DNA from: Angiostrongylus vasorum
Lineage: Eukaryota; Nematoda; Chromadorea; Rhabditida; Metastrongylidae
Direction of reading: 5' to 3'
DNA length: 64,000 bases
NCBI GenBank assembly: GCA_018806985.1
Contig: JADANN010000100.1
Span: 186,001 to 250,000 of the forward strand
In this document: positions 1-12,300 of the stretch, in pieces
Position numbering within the stretch: the first letter of the stretch is position 1
Layout: the number at the start of each line of letters is the position of its first letter
Program-made: the position numbers and the translations under genes
The notes under the pieces: model-generated
What the model was told of the DNA's origin: nothing
The model's input: the letters and a program-made list of their open reading frames with translations, nothing else
Database searches by the model: none

Positions 1-88
1 TAAAGCACGAGTTCTCTTTAAGAATGAAAAGTGATATCTGAGATCCTTGCATTGCTTCTTGTAAATGTCGTTGTTAGCATATGTTCAG

Positions 89-3000
89 TGTAAATGAGTG
101 TGCGCGAATCTGTTTCGTTGGCCGTTGTGCGGCTGCTGTCTATTCACCATTGAGAGGCGAATGCCGTCTGGGTGTTGATAACAGAGATTCGTGCTCGAAC
201 GATCCATCGACTGCATACTATGATGGGCATGAAGACGTCATACTGCAGTGTTTCCGCTGTGGTGAGTAGATTTTTTACGCTGTGAAGTTGCACGATTAAT
301 TTTCATCACCTCTGTGAATCGCAGGAATCCAACACTTCCACTTTAGTTGTTACACCACCGTAGTTTTCTTTAAAACAACCAGCTTTACACTACTTGACAG
401 TTGTACGCAATTCTGAAAAGCTGTTATTTCTCATTTAGGTTCGCCGAAAAAATTTTCTCGGGAAACTAGGTCATAAAGATGAAACAGAATCAAAGGCAGT
501 TGTGATCTCTCATCAAGAAGACAAGGTTGACACTACCATTCACGAAGACCAACCAACATCGCCATCTACAATTCCTATGGAAACCAACAAAAGTAAATAG
601 TTAGAGATCTTCGAAAAAAGTTACAGCGTCCACCAAGAGTTACGGATACATTGGGACATTCGAGCGCAAGTCGCCAGTTGTTCACAAACCTCGATATTTT
701 ATGTTCGGAAAGATTAGTCAAACTCTTGTAGCTTTTCGGCTATTCTCAAGCACTGAAGGAAAAGCCGTGATAAGGCATAATTAATACTTGGTTCTTTTTT
801 CAATTTAAGTTGGTTAAGAACTTAACAAACATGTGAAAAGAAGAATGGTCATGATGGTTTTGAATCAATCTTAATATTTCCATAGGTACTTTTCAGTAAA
901 TCATTCTGATTACAACGCAGTTCTTGATTCATTGAACAATGTGGTGCTTTCATGTTGTTCAGATTGTCTCATCAAATTCCAAGCTGGACCATTCTCTGAC
1001 CGTCCTCCAGAGTTCAATGCATCATTTGAAACTGAGTTTCTTGTGGATTCAGCAGAAATGTGTGCTTTTCGCTGTTATCAGGTACACTCTTTGAAAAAGT
1101 TAAACTGAAAAACCCTTTTGTAAGGTACCAAAAAACAGCCGCCATTAATATTTAGGATGGATGTAGTGGTGCTAAATACGATCCCACAGCTAGTTCATGC
1201 GCCCTGTCATACAATGACAAGCCGTTCTGCACTGAGGAAGACATGTTGCTTCAGTACAAGACTGATCAAGTGACGTGGCTAAATTGTGTCACTTGCTGTC
1301 AGTTTTTTCGGAACAAACTTTTGTTTTCAGATCCGTCAATTTTACTTTGTTTTATCTTCAAACTGGTTCTAATTATAGACAAGACGGCTGCCACAAATGG
1401 CACTGCCGATGCGCTTCTTCCTTCTGCTTCACAAGGATCTCCATTGACTGAGACGGAGGCATCAACCATTGATTCACTATCTAAAGAAAAACATCGGCCA
1501 ATAAACAAATTCCAAGAAGGTGACCGAGTCCCATTAGTTTACTTTGTGTTTCTGATATGGAAATAATGCTAATATTTGGCCAATTGCTGCCCTTTGCTAA
1601 TTTTGCATAACGAACAAACGCGATGATGGCTAATGTCGTTACTGGCTTGCTGCTTTTCAGTAATCAAAGGATTTAAGGGGTTAAGGTCGTGACAGAATTG
1701 TAGAGAAGACTTTGCTCTACGGGTAGTGGAGTGCGCATGGTATGTACGCGAGTATTTTGTGTGTGTTTCTATGGTCCATCATGCAGTTTTTATATGAGGA
1801 TTCGGAAAAGTTTTGGTTCTCACGTTGCGTTCATTTTGGCGCATTTAAACATCTCCCCATTCCATACGATAACCAAGATTCATCATAGTGGCTGCCACGA
1901 AGTAACAATAAATTACCAACAAAATTACTGGTGAATGACCTCTTTCGAAAAAAAAAGTTTTTGTGTTTTTATAAATCCATAGTTAGCTTCTCTCGGCCGA
2001 CCTTCGCCACCAAATGTGTCTGTCGAATGGCAAAAACTGCAAAGAAAAAAATCGTTGCTACAAAATAAATGGCTGAAAATAAGATGCTGCACAAATGACT
2101 CACCTCGACAAGTTTGCCCGGAAGCGCGCGAGTCATGTATGTCTCACGACGTCACTAATGTTACGAATTCTATTAAAGCGAGAAATTTTAACACTCTGGC
2201 GTGGTTCAGCGGCTTTTTAACAGTTGTCGTAGAATTTTCATTCCAGTGATTTTTTTCGTAACCTTTTGGATTCGTTATTGTCAAATATTTCGCTACTACA
2301 ATGCCTTATTTGAAATACAAGTTCTTGAGTAGATTCGATTCGCTGACAAATGTGTACCGTACCATTTAGAAGGTCGAATACACATCAAAATAGTCGTATG
2401 AATCGAATTCACATCGATTAACCCAAGGTGCACTTACCAACTGACAATAAAAACGAAGACCATGTCAACCTGGCTTCTTTTTTTCCTATTGCTTGCTACA
2501 AATCTACTGAATTGAATTCTGTAATGGACAATTTGACGACACGGGTCTCAGGATTCGAATTTAAGCATGATTTTTAATAGGCACTTTTTTCCGGAGAAGG
2601 CGTGCAGTAAATTTAGGGACTGATGCTTCTTTAAGAATCGTCGTTCTTGCTGCTTGATCTTGATGTAGGAGCAGATTGGCACTATTTCCGAAATGTACTG
2701 TTCGCGATAGATACAATGGGCCATGTAGTGTAGTGGGTGGAGGTGCGCTGAGCACACACACATAGTGCTGTTGCTTAGATCTCGTGTCCTAGGTAAACCA
2801 ATCTCTCCGTTCCTTCAGAGTTTGAAAATTAGTACCAGATTTGCGTGTCGAGATAAAATTACAGTTCAATACATCGGTAAGCTGCCGAAAGTGATTATAT
2901 AGATCAGAAATTCACTCGACCACTTTTACGGCACTATGAACGGTGTGGAATGCGCGGCGCATCCCTGAGAGATTGATCATCGCCGAGCGCTCCATTCTAT

Positions 3001-3302
3001 ATTCTTTATTCCTTACGTTCTCGAGAAGATTTTGACTGCAGAAGCTATTATTACATATTTCAACGTTGCCTCAGACAATTTAGAAGTGAGTGGGAAAGGT
3101 TTATTTGAGGATTTGTGAGAAAGAACCATACGCTCTGCTAATATGACAAGTCTTCAAGTTTTTGATGCGTTACTAGTTTATAGGTTGTCTCATAAAGTTC
3201 CAAGCACGTCCTATCAGTGAACGTCCATCTCAATCAAAAGCACCTTTCGAACTGCAACTATCAGCGGAATCGATTGAACTGTGCGCCAGTCATTGCTATC
3301 AG
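89..3302 (+). CDS. N-terminal PAN modules of the large gene (six exons)
   Basis: Exon 89-261 encodes the end of a PAN module (NECARICF ... CFRCG), entered in phase 2 after TTCAG. Exon 470-592 is a Glu/Thr/Ser linker. Exons 963-1081 and 1156-1297 make a full PAN module split by a phase-0 intron right after the CYQ motif. Exon 1379-1519 is another Ser/Thr linker; its upstream donor (GTCAGT at 1298) is weak but gives the correct Y-K-T-A join, paralleling YEIRE in the next module. Exon 3184-3302 is the first half of the next PAN module, completed at 6158. Linker and module boundaries are phase 1, so the units are symmetrical. Confidence 0.8.
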
Positions 3303-6300
3303 GTAATCCTCAAGCTGTTCTTAAGTCATCATAATGCTTTCTTTTCCGTACTAAGTAGATGCTGTGGCTGGGGAAAGTATATACGTGCAAATAAGTGGAA
3401 TCAACCATTAGCGTTGAGATTTCTGAATGGCACATGATCAGTTTCATTCTCCGATCCAACTTATCTTCTACATTTTGGCGTACAGAACGGTATCTTTGAC
3501 TTTTGATCGTTGACGCAGGTCAGAGCTTCGGATCATTTCCGTTAGTTGCGTGACACGGGTTATTCCTAGCATAGTCCTTTCGTCTGCGCGTTCAAGAAGG
3601 CTGAGTGATTTTTTATCCCTGTTTACGCAGCGACCAGGTTTCTGACGCATGCGTTAACGCAGGAAGTACCGTTGATTCGAAAAAGACGGGCATGGAGTCG
3701 GGTGTTCTTTGTTCTCCTCACTTCATCTTCGATGCTCTTGAAAGCTCGCCCAAGCCGTTCGTTTTCATGCTCAACTCTGGAGCTGAGTCGTTCATCATAG
3801 TGATTTCTCGACCAAAATAGACATAACTGAAACATTCGGAAATTTTCGTTCCGTCGAGCATGAATGGCGCATACGAAACCAACCCGTTCCTCATGAACAT
3901 TGCTTTTTTGTGAGATTTGCTCGTACACCAATTTTTCCACAGACTTTATCAAAGTCGGCAAGCATTCGTTCCACTTTGCTAATGTTTGGTGTAATAAGGA
4001 CGATGTCATCAGTAAAAGCGAAGATGGTGTAATTGCCGACCATCAAATTTCACTCCCATCTGATCTCATTTCAGTGTTCGCATGACGTTCAGGAGGGTGG
4101 CGGTAAATAATTTTGGCGAGATGGTATCGCCTTGCCTAGCTCCTCTTTTGACGTCGATGTTAATATTGTTGTAGAATTGTTATATATTGGCTGTGAAATT
4201 TTTTGTACAGCTCACGAAGAATCTTTATTCAGTGGTTAGGGACTCCCTGACTATCAAGGGCTTCCAAGACTGCTTCTATCTCATTTGAGTCAAAGGCCTT
4301 CTTTAAATCGGTGAAAGTGAGACAGAGCGGTCTTTTTGTACTCTCGCAATACTTCATTGAGTCTTTTTATCGTGTGGATCCGGTCCATCGTACTAAATCC
4401 TTTTCGAAACCCTGCTTGCTCACATGGCTGTCCTTCGTCCACTGTTTTGTCATTGTTGTTTAGAATAACTCAAGTGAAAAGTTTATAGACCACAGACAGC
4501 AAGCAGATTGGGCAATAGTTGCCGATTTCGTGGAGATCACTCTTCTTGCACGGTCCTGCTGGTCTTCCATTGAGTAGAGACCTTGCATTCAGACAGGTAA
4601 CATGTGAAGAGCCGATCCCTTGTGTTTATGAGGACCGGCGGGAGGTTCTTCAGTTGTTCTGATTTTATCCTCTCCTGACCTGATGCTGTTCGATTTTTTA
4701 CCGACGAAATGGCATGTGGGATTTCGAAAAGGAGAACGGGTGGTACAACACATCCATCCTCCTTTATTTCATATGAGGGAAGGTGGACGTGGTTTCTCCA
4801 TTGCCTTTCTGGACGCTGTAACTGTTCCGTCTGGGCGTCGGAGTGCAACCATTTTGGTCTTGTAATTGGCGAAGCTTTGGTGGGCTTTGCAGCGACCATT
4901 ATTGCTGCTCTTCTCTCTTTAAGATCTCCTTTTATCGCCTTTCTGCATTGTTTTGCAAGTTCGGACGTTAGTTCGCCGTTGCCTGCAGCTTGTACGCCTA
5001 GCTTCCACACTGGCGCATCAGCCCGAGTGTTTCCTGGAGACAGACGTCTCTTGGTGAATTTTGAGCTCTCAGCTTTCATAGCGTTAACGTAAAGATGTTG
5101 AACGAGCTGATCGTATTTTTTCGTTGATGTTGTCGAGAGCGGCATCTTTCCAACAGCAGATTAGTGAATTGAATAAGTCCCAGTTTATAGTGATTTTAGG
5201 GACTTCGTTTTTTGATTTCAGCGGCTTTTTTCTCCTTCCTGTGAGAAGTGGAATTTTGCACGAAGGAAGCGGTGGTCTGATCCCGTGTAGAACTTTGTGA
5301 CAGCAGCGACAACGGTTAGACAAAACCTTCGGTTTACTATGATGTGGTCTACTTTGGTTATGGTACTCTCCACTGCACTGGGAGACTCCTACGTCCAGCG
5401 TTGAGGTGGGGCTTCTGGAACTGCGAATTACCCTGGATGGTCTTGGTCGTCATGATAAACTTGGAGAGCCGCCCACCCTGTTCGTTTCTTTCTAATCGTG
5501 GGTCCCAATGTGACGTTTTTCAGACGTTCTTCTTGGTCCAATCTTGGCGTTGAAATCTCTAATGACGACCTTGAAGAATGTATGGTGTTCTCTGTCGAAC
5601 TTCTCCTAGTCCATATAGAACTTCTCTTCTTCGTTTCTCTTCTTAACGCTTCGACTTCTTCTTTGTCATTGTTTGATGCTGGCGCGTAAACAACGAAAGT
5701 TATTAAGGCCGGTATTGATCCATATCTTTTTAATCGCAAACGTCCGATTCGTGTTGCTAGTTGTCTAAACAAAGTTAGTTAGTTTGTTAGTTGTATTTAA
5801 AAATTCACAGACCTTCCTCACAGAGGGATCTCTCACCGCATAGTCGCCAAGCACTGTGACCCGCTCCACGTGGCAGACAGTGAGTGGGTTAATCACAGAC
5901 CAAAAGCGACCTAATGCTTCCCTGAGTCTTTGCCTTCGAAGAACTTTCTATTATCACAGCGCCTTGTTACTAGTTTTGGTTTTAGGCCTGGGAACTCCCT
6001 AAAAAGGGCTATCTCAAGATCCCAACGAAAATTTAACCGACCACCATTCACTGGCGCATTACGATTATTAATCTGTAGAGAAATTTTTCTTCCTTCCAAA
6101 ACACACAGTGACCTATGACTTTTTGACTTCATTTTACTTGATTTTTTTGAATTTCAGGATGGATGCAGCGGAGCAGCATATGATCCAACGACGAAGATTT
6201 GTTCTCTAGCATATAATGACGAACAGTACTGCGACAAATCACCAATCTTTCTTCATTATAATGCGACAAATATCACTTGGATCCATTGTTTGAATTGCTA

Positions 6301-9300
6301 TGAAATCAGAGAACCTGATGGCACTGCAGATTCGCCGTCGCAATCAAGCACCATTCCTCCGTCTATCACTCCTTCACAACAGCTTACGGCGATCATATCT
6401 AAAAATGTCGGCGAACAATTGGTAAATGATACGCAAACCGAAACAACCTCTCAGTTTCAAAAAAATTGTGCGATAAAATTTCAAGCCCGACCTTTATCGG
6501 AACGACCTCCACAGCTTCACGCTGAATTCGAATTGGAATTACAAGTAGATTCCGTCGAATTGTGTGCGACACGCTGTTATCAGGATGGGTGTACCGGAGC
6601 CAAGTTCGACCCAAAAACGATGTCATGTGCACTCTCATACACCGATAAGAACTTTTGCACCAACTCAGATGTTGTTTTGCGTTATGAAGCAACTAAACCA
6701 ACTTGGATCCATTGCGTGAATTGTTATACTCTACGACCTCATTTGACGGAAGAAACTTCAGTCCATCCTTCGGATACTACTAGCGGGACTACACCGTCAT
6801 TTTCAAAGTTCCACGAAGCAAATGAGGAGTTTCAGGATTTCCTGAAAAAAGGTTGCATTGTACGCTTCCAATTCGTCAAGCTTGAAGAACGTCCACCTCA
6901 ACTAATTTTGAACTTCGAAACGTCCTTCACAACCGAAACAGCTGAAATATGTGCATTCCAGTGTTATCGGAATGGTTGCACTAGTGCAAAATTTGTGCCA
7001 GAAACAAATGGATGTTCACTATCATATGATGCTAAACCGTATTGTTCCAAATCGATGCTTGTTACCTTTACTCATGCGGAGCAGCCCATATTCATCCACT
7101 GCTTGAGTTGCGTTCCACGAAATGCCAGCGTTGACGAACATGGCGACGGCTTTCTGTCCTCGAGCATAGACGCACTTCCAAGACAGGAGGAAAAACAAAG
7201 CAACAACTTAACAACTCCACAATCTGGAACAACACAGGAAGAAAGCGGAGAAATTCCACTCCTTCAAGAAGAATTATCTTCGCCGGCAATAGAAACCAGC
7301 GGAGAAGAACCACTGGATAATTTGCCGATAGTGCAAGCAAGCATGGACAAAACAACAACATTAGATGAAGCTCAGATGCCGTCAGAATCGGTAGCAAGCT
7401 CTCCAGCAATCACTAATGAAGAACTTACAAAGGCATCACAACGTCCTCAATTTACAACTGAACACTTCACCACGACTGAAGAATCATCCACGGCGCTGGT
7501 TAAGGAAGAGAGCGGAGAAATTCCTGAGCCCGAAGAAAAAACGCTTTCGCCAGCCAGTGGGGAAGAGCCAGTGGAAAGCAATATTTTACCGAAAATCGAG
7601 GCGAATATGGACGAAACAACAACATTAAGTGAAACCCAGCTGCCATCAGAATTGGGAACAACAAGCTCTCCAGCAATCACAAATGAAGAACTTGTAACGG
7701 TATCATCACTTTCTGATTCTACAATTAAACAGTTCGCAACGACGGAAAAACCATCCACGATACCAGTGAAGGAAGAAAGCGAAAAAATTCCGTTACCTGA
7801 AGGAGAAACAAGTTTACCGGCAGTAGAAGTCAGTGGGGAAGAACGAGTGGATAGCAATATTTTGCCGAAAGTAGAGGCTAACATGGACGAAACAACGACG
7901 TTTGGTGAAACCCAGCTGCCAACGGAATCGGTGGCAACAAGTTCTCCGGTAATCACTAATGATGATCTCACAACGGTATCATTAGTTCCGGAGCCTACAA
8001 TTGAACAGTTGACGACGATGGAAACTTCATACACGATACCGGTAAAGGAGGAAAGCGGAAGAATTCCGTTACCTGAAGGAGAAACAAGTTTACCGGCAGT
8101 AGAAGCCAGTGGGGAAGAACCAGTGGATAGCAATATTTTACCGAAAGTAGAGGCTAACATGGACGAAACAACGACGTTTGGTGAAACCCAGCTGCCAACG
8201 GAATCGGTGGCAACAAGTTCTCCGGTAATCACTAGTGAAGATCTCACAACGGTATCATTAGTTCCGGAACCTACAATTGAACAGTTGACGACGATGGAAA
8301 CTTCATCCACGATACCGGTAAAGGAGGAAAGCGGAAGAATTCTGTTACCTGAAGGAGAAACAAGTTTACCGGCAGTAGAAGCCAGTGGGGAAGAACCAGT
8401 GGATAGCAATATTTTACCGAAAGTAGAGGCTAACATGGACGAAACAACGACGTTTGGTGAAACCCAGCTGCCAACGGAATCGGTGGCAACAAGTTCTCCG
8501 GTAATCACTAATGAAGATCTCACAACGGTATCATTAGTTCCGGAACCTACAATTGAACAGTTGACGACGATGGAAACTTCATCCACGATACCGGTAAAGG
8601 AGGAAAGCGGAAGAATTCTGTTACCTGAAGGAGAAACAAGTTTACCGGCAGTAGAAGTCAGTGGGGAAGAACCAGTGGATAGCAATATTTTGCCGAAAGT
8701 AGAGGCTAACATGGACGAAACAACGACGTTTGGTGAAACCCAGCTGCCAACGGAATCGGTGGCAACAAGTTCTCCGGTAATCACTAATGATGATCTCACA
8801 ACGGTATCATTAGTTCCGGAGCCTACAATTGAACAGTTGACGACGATGGAAACTTCATCCACGATACCGGTAAAGGAGGAAAGCGGAAGAATTCCGTTAC
8901 CTGAAGGAGAAACAAGTTTACCGGCAGTAGAAGCCAGTGGGGAAGAACCAGTGGATAGCAATATTTTACCGAAAGTAGAGGCTAACATGGACGAAACAAC
9001 GACGTTTGGTGAAACCCAGCTGCCAACGGAATCGGTGGCAACAAGTTCTCCGGTAATCACTAATGAAGATCTCACAACGGTATCATTAGTTCCGGAACCT
9101 ACAATTGAACAGTTGACGACGATGGAAACTTCATCCACGATACCGGTAAAGGAGGAAAGCGGAAGAATTCTGTTACCTGAAGGAGAAACAAGTTTACCGG
9201 CAGTAGAAGCCAGTGGGGAAGAACCAGTGGATAGCAATATTTTACCGAAAGTAGAGGCTAACATGGACGAAACAACGACATTTGGTGAAACCCAGCTGCC

Positions 9301-12300
9301 AACGGAATCGGTGGCAGCAATTTCTCCTGTAATCACTAATGAAGATTTCGCAACAGCATCTCTAGGTCCCGAACCTACGGTTGAAGAGTTGACAACGACG
9401 GAAGAATCATCCGCGATACCAGTGGAGGAGGAGAGGGGAGAAGTTCCAGAGGTGGAAGAAAGAACACTGTCAGCAACATCATCCACAGTGGAAACGAGTG
9501 GAGAAGAACCAGTGGATAGCAACAGTTTACCGAAAGTACAAGCAACCACGGAGGAAACAACAACATTATTTGAAACTCAGCTGCCATCAAAATCGGTGAC
9601 AACGAGCTCTCCAGTAATCACTAATGAAGATCTCACAACGGCATCATCACGTCGCGAATCTACAATTGAACACTTCACAACGATGGAAGAGTCATCAACG
9701 ATACTGGTGAATGAGGGTAAGGACGAAATTCCGCTACCTAGAGGAAAATCATTTCCTCCAGGTGCAGAAACCAGTGGGAAAGAGCCAGTAGATAGCAATA
9801 TTTTACCGAAAGTAGAGGCGAGTATAGACGAGACAACAACATTTGGTAAAACCGAGATGCCACCAGAATCGGTAGCAAAAGGCTTTCAAACAATCCCTGA
9901 TAAAAAAGTTGCTACAGCATCTCCACCCATTGAATCTACACTTAACCATTTCACACCAACAGAGGGACCATCGACGCTACCGGTGAAGGAGGACAGCGGA
10001 GTAATTCCAGATTCGGAAGAAGGAACACTGTCAACAACATCGCACGCCGAGGAAAGGACTGGAGAAGAATCAGTGTCAAAAGCAGAGGCGACCACGGAGG
10101 GAACAACGACATTAGGTGAAACCCAAATACCACTAGAATCAGTAACAGCAGGTTCTGTAGAAAGCCCTAATGAAGAACTTACTACAGTATCCCCACTTGC
10201 TGAAACTACACTTGAGCACTTCACATCAACGGAGGAACCATCGACGGTACCGGGCAAGGGTGATCGCGGAGAAATGCCAGAGCCGGAAGAAACAACACCG
10301 TTAGCAACACCGCATGCAGTGGAAACGAGTGGAGAAGAACCAGTAGGTAGCAATATTCTACCTGAAGTACAGGCTAGCAAGGATGAAGCAACAACATTAG
10401 CTGAGGAGCAAACTGAGTTAGAATCGGTGACAGCAAGTTCTCCATCCGTCAGTAATGGAGATCTCACAAAGCTATCATTACATCCCGAATCTACAACTGA
10501 ACAACTGACAAGGACAGTAGAATCATCCGCGGTACCGCTGAAGGAAGATAGCGGAGAAATTCCGGGACAGCAGCAGAAATCACCAGTGACACCATCTGAA
10601 GCAGAAGCGAGTGGGAATGAACATGTGGACATCAATAATTTGCCCAAAGTGGAGGCAAACGTAGACGAAACAACAACAGTAACTCAGATGCGATGGGAAT
10701 CGATAGCAGCAGGTTCTCCAGCAATCGCTGATGAAGAGCTTACAACGGTACCATCGCGTGCTGAATCTATAAGTGAACACTTTTAGAACGACGGAAGAAT
10801 CACCTACAATACCAGTGAAGGAGGAGAGCGGAGAAATTCCGGTACCCGAGGAAAAAACGCCTTCGTCAGCAACATCACTAACAGTAGAAGCGAGCGGAGA
10901 AGAAACAACAGACAGCAATAATTTACCGAAAGTGGAGGCGCAAATGGACGAAACAACAGTAGTCGAGGCAACCAACGTGCTGACAGCATCAACGACAAGA
11001 GCTTCTTCTTTGGATAGCGACATCGAAGCTGCTGCTAGCCCGTCTTCATCTTTTTCTAGTTCTACAGAAGAGCAGCTAAGAACAACTTGGGAATCGTCGA
11101 TACCATCAGCAACTGGGAGAACAACTGAAAGAAGTGGAGCAATTCAGGAACTCAACGAAAAAACTCCTTCGTTGATGACAGTTCCCGCAGTGCAAGGGAG
11201 TGAGAGAGAACCAGTGGATATCAATAATGTACGAAAAGAGGAGGGGCATATGGAGGAAACAACGGCAGTGGCCGAAACTCAGATGCCATCAGAATCAACG
11301 GTAGGAGTTTCCTTTTTTTCAACTAATCACGAAGACGTGGCAAGCACATCTTCATCTTTTACTGGTTCCACAACTGAACAATTTAGCACGACATTGGAAT
11401 TGTCTTTAGTAGGAGTGGAAGAAGCAAATGGGGGAAATCACCATCTTGAAGAAAACGTAACTTCCTCGACAACACTGTCAACTATAGAAAGGAGTGGACA
11501 AGATCACGTTCAAAGCGATAAGTCGCCGGAAGTAAAAACTAGCATAGAGGAAGCAACAACAGAAAGCCTTTCCCCGGATTCTTCAGAACTGGTGACCAGA
11601 ACTCCCTCAGCTAGCCGTGATGATGAGTTGAAGACTTCATCTCTAGCCTCTTTCGTATTTGAAACCGAGGAATCTAGAACGGCGTTAGAAACATCGACGC
11701 TACCAGGAACGAAAGCTCCTGGAAGAGCTGCCGAATTTGAAGAAAAAGGAGTGAGGCCAACTGCATCGTTAATGGAAGAGGAAAGTGTTGAGCAACCTAC
11801 TAAGATCAACAAGTCGTGGAATGTGGAAACAAGCTTGGACGAAACTAACAATGCTGTACAGCCAAGAAATCAAGATTCTGCAAGTTTTCCGCCTAAGTTA
11901 GTTTTCGAAGTTACTACTCCTGTGGAGGAAACTTTGGTGCCAACTTTACCAGCTTTCATTACGTCAAGTTCCAATGGAACATCATTGCTATTCGATCAGG
12001 GAACAGTGTCTTCGACAGAAAGTCATTTAGATGTATCTCAAACGAGTGCAGGAATGACAGATGGAAACACAGACGATTTTGATGACATAACTGGGTCAAT
12101 TTTTAATGCATCCATCATAGATCATGGGCACAGAGCTAGTCTACCAATCAACGTTGGGTTTGTACCAGGCTCTGATCCAGATTCTCTTACTTCTGATAGC
12201 GGAGAAGAAGAGCAAGAAGTCGGGAAAACGGTAGAATTTTTCGTTATTCTAATTTTTTTTACAGTGCTTTTTACACGCTTTAAGTTATACTGGGCTTGTA

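Noticed and set aside
7447..9549. 700-codon minus-strand open frame opposite the stalk
   Set aside because: It is the antisense of the 276-bp coding repeat. Repeat length divisible by three and biased codons keep all units open together. No start context, domain or splice evidence.
9886..10647. 253-codon minus-strand open frame
   Set aside because: Another antisense shadow of the Thr/Glu-rich stalk.
10748..10786. 39-nt intron (GTACCATC...TTTTAG) that would remove the stop at 10786
   Set aside because: It removes a whole number of codons and leads into the wrong frame, so it does not restore the stalk. A one-base error does.
12231..12264. 34-nt intron (GTAGAA...TTTACAG)
   Set aside because: Shorter than nematode introns normally are. 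The distant acceptor at 13400 is more plausible.
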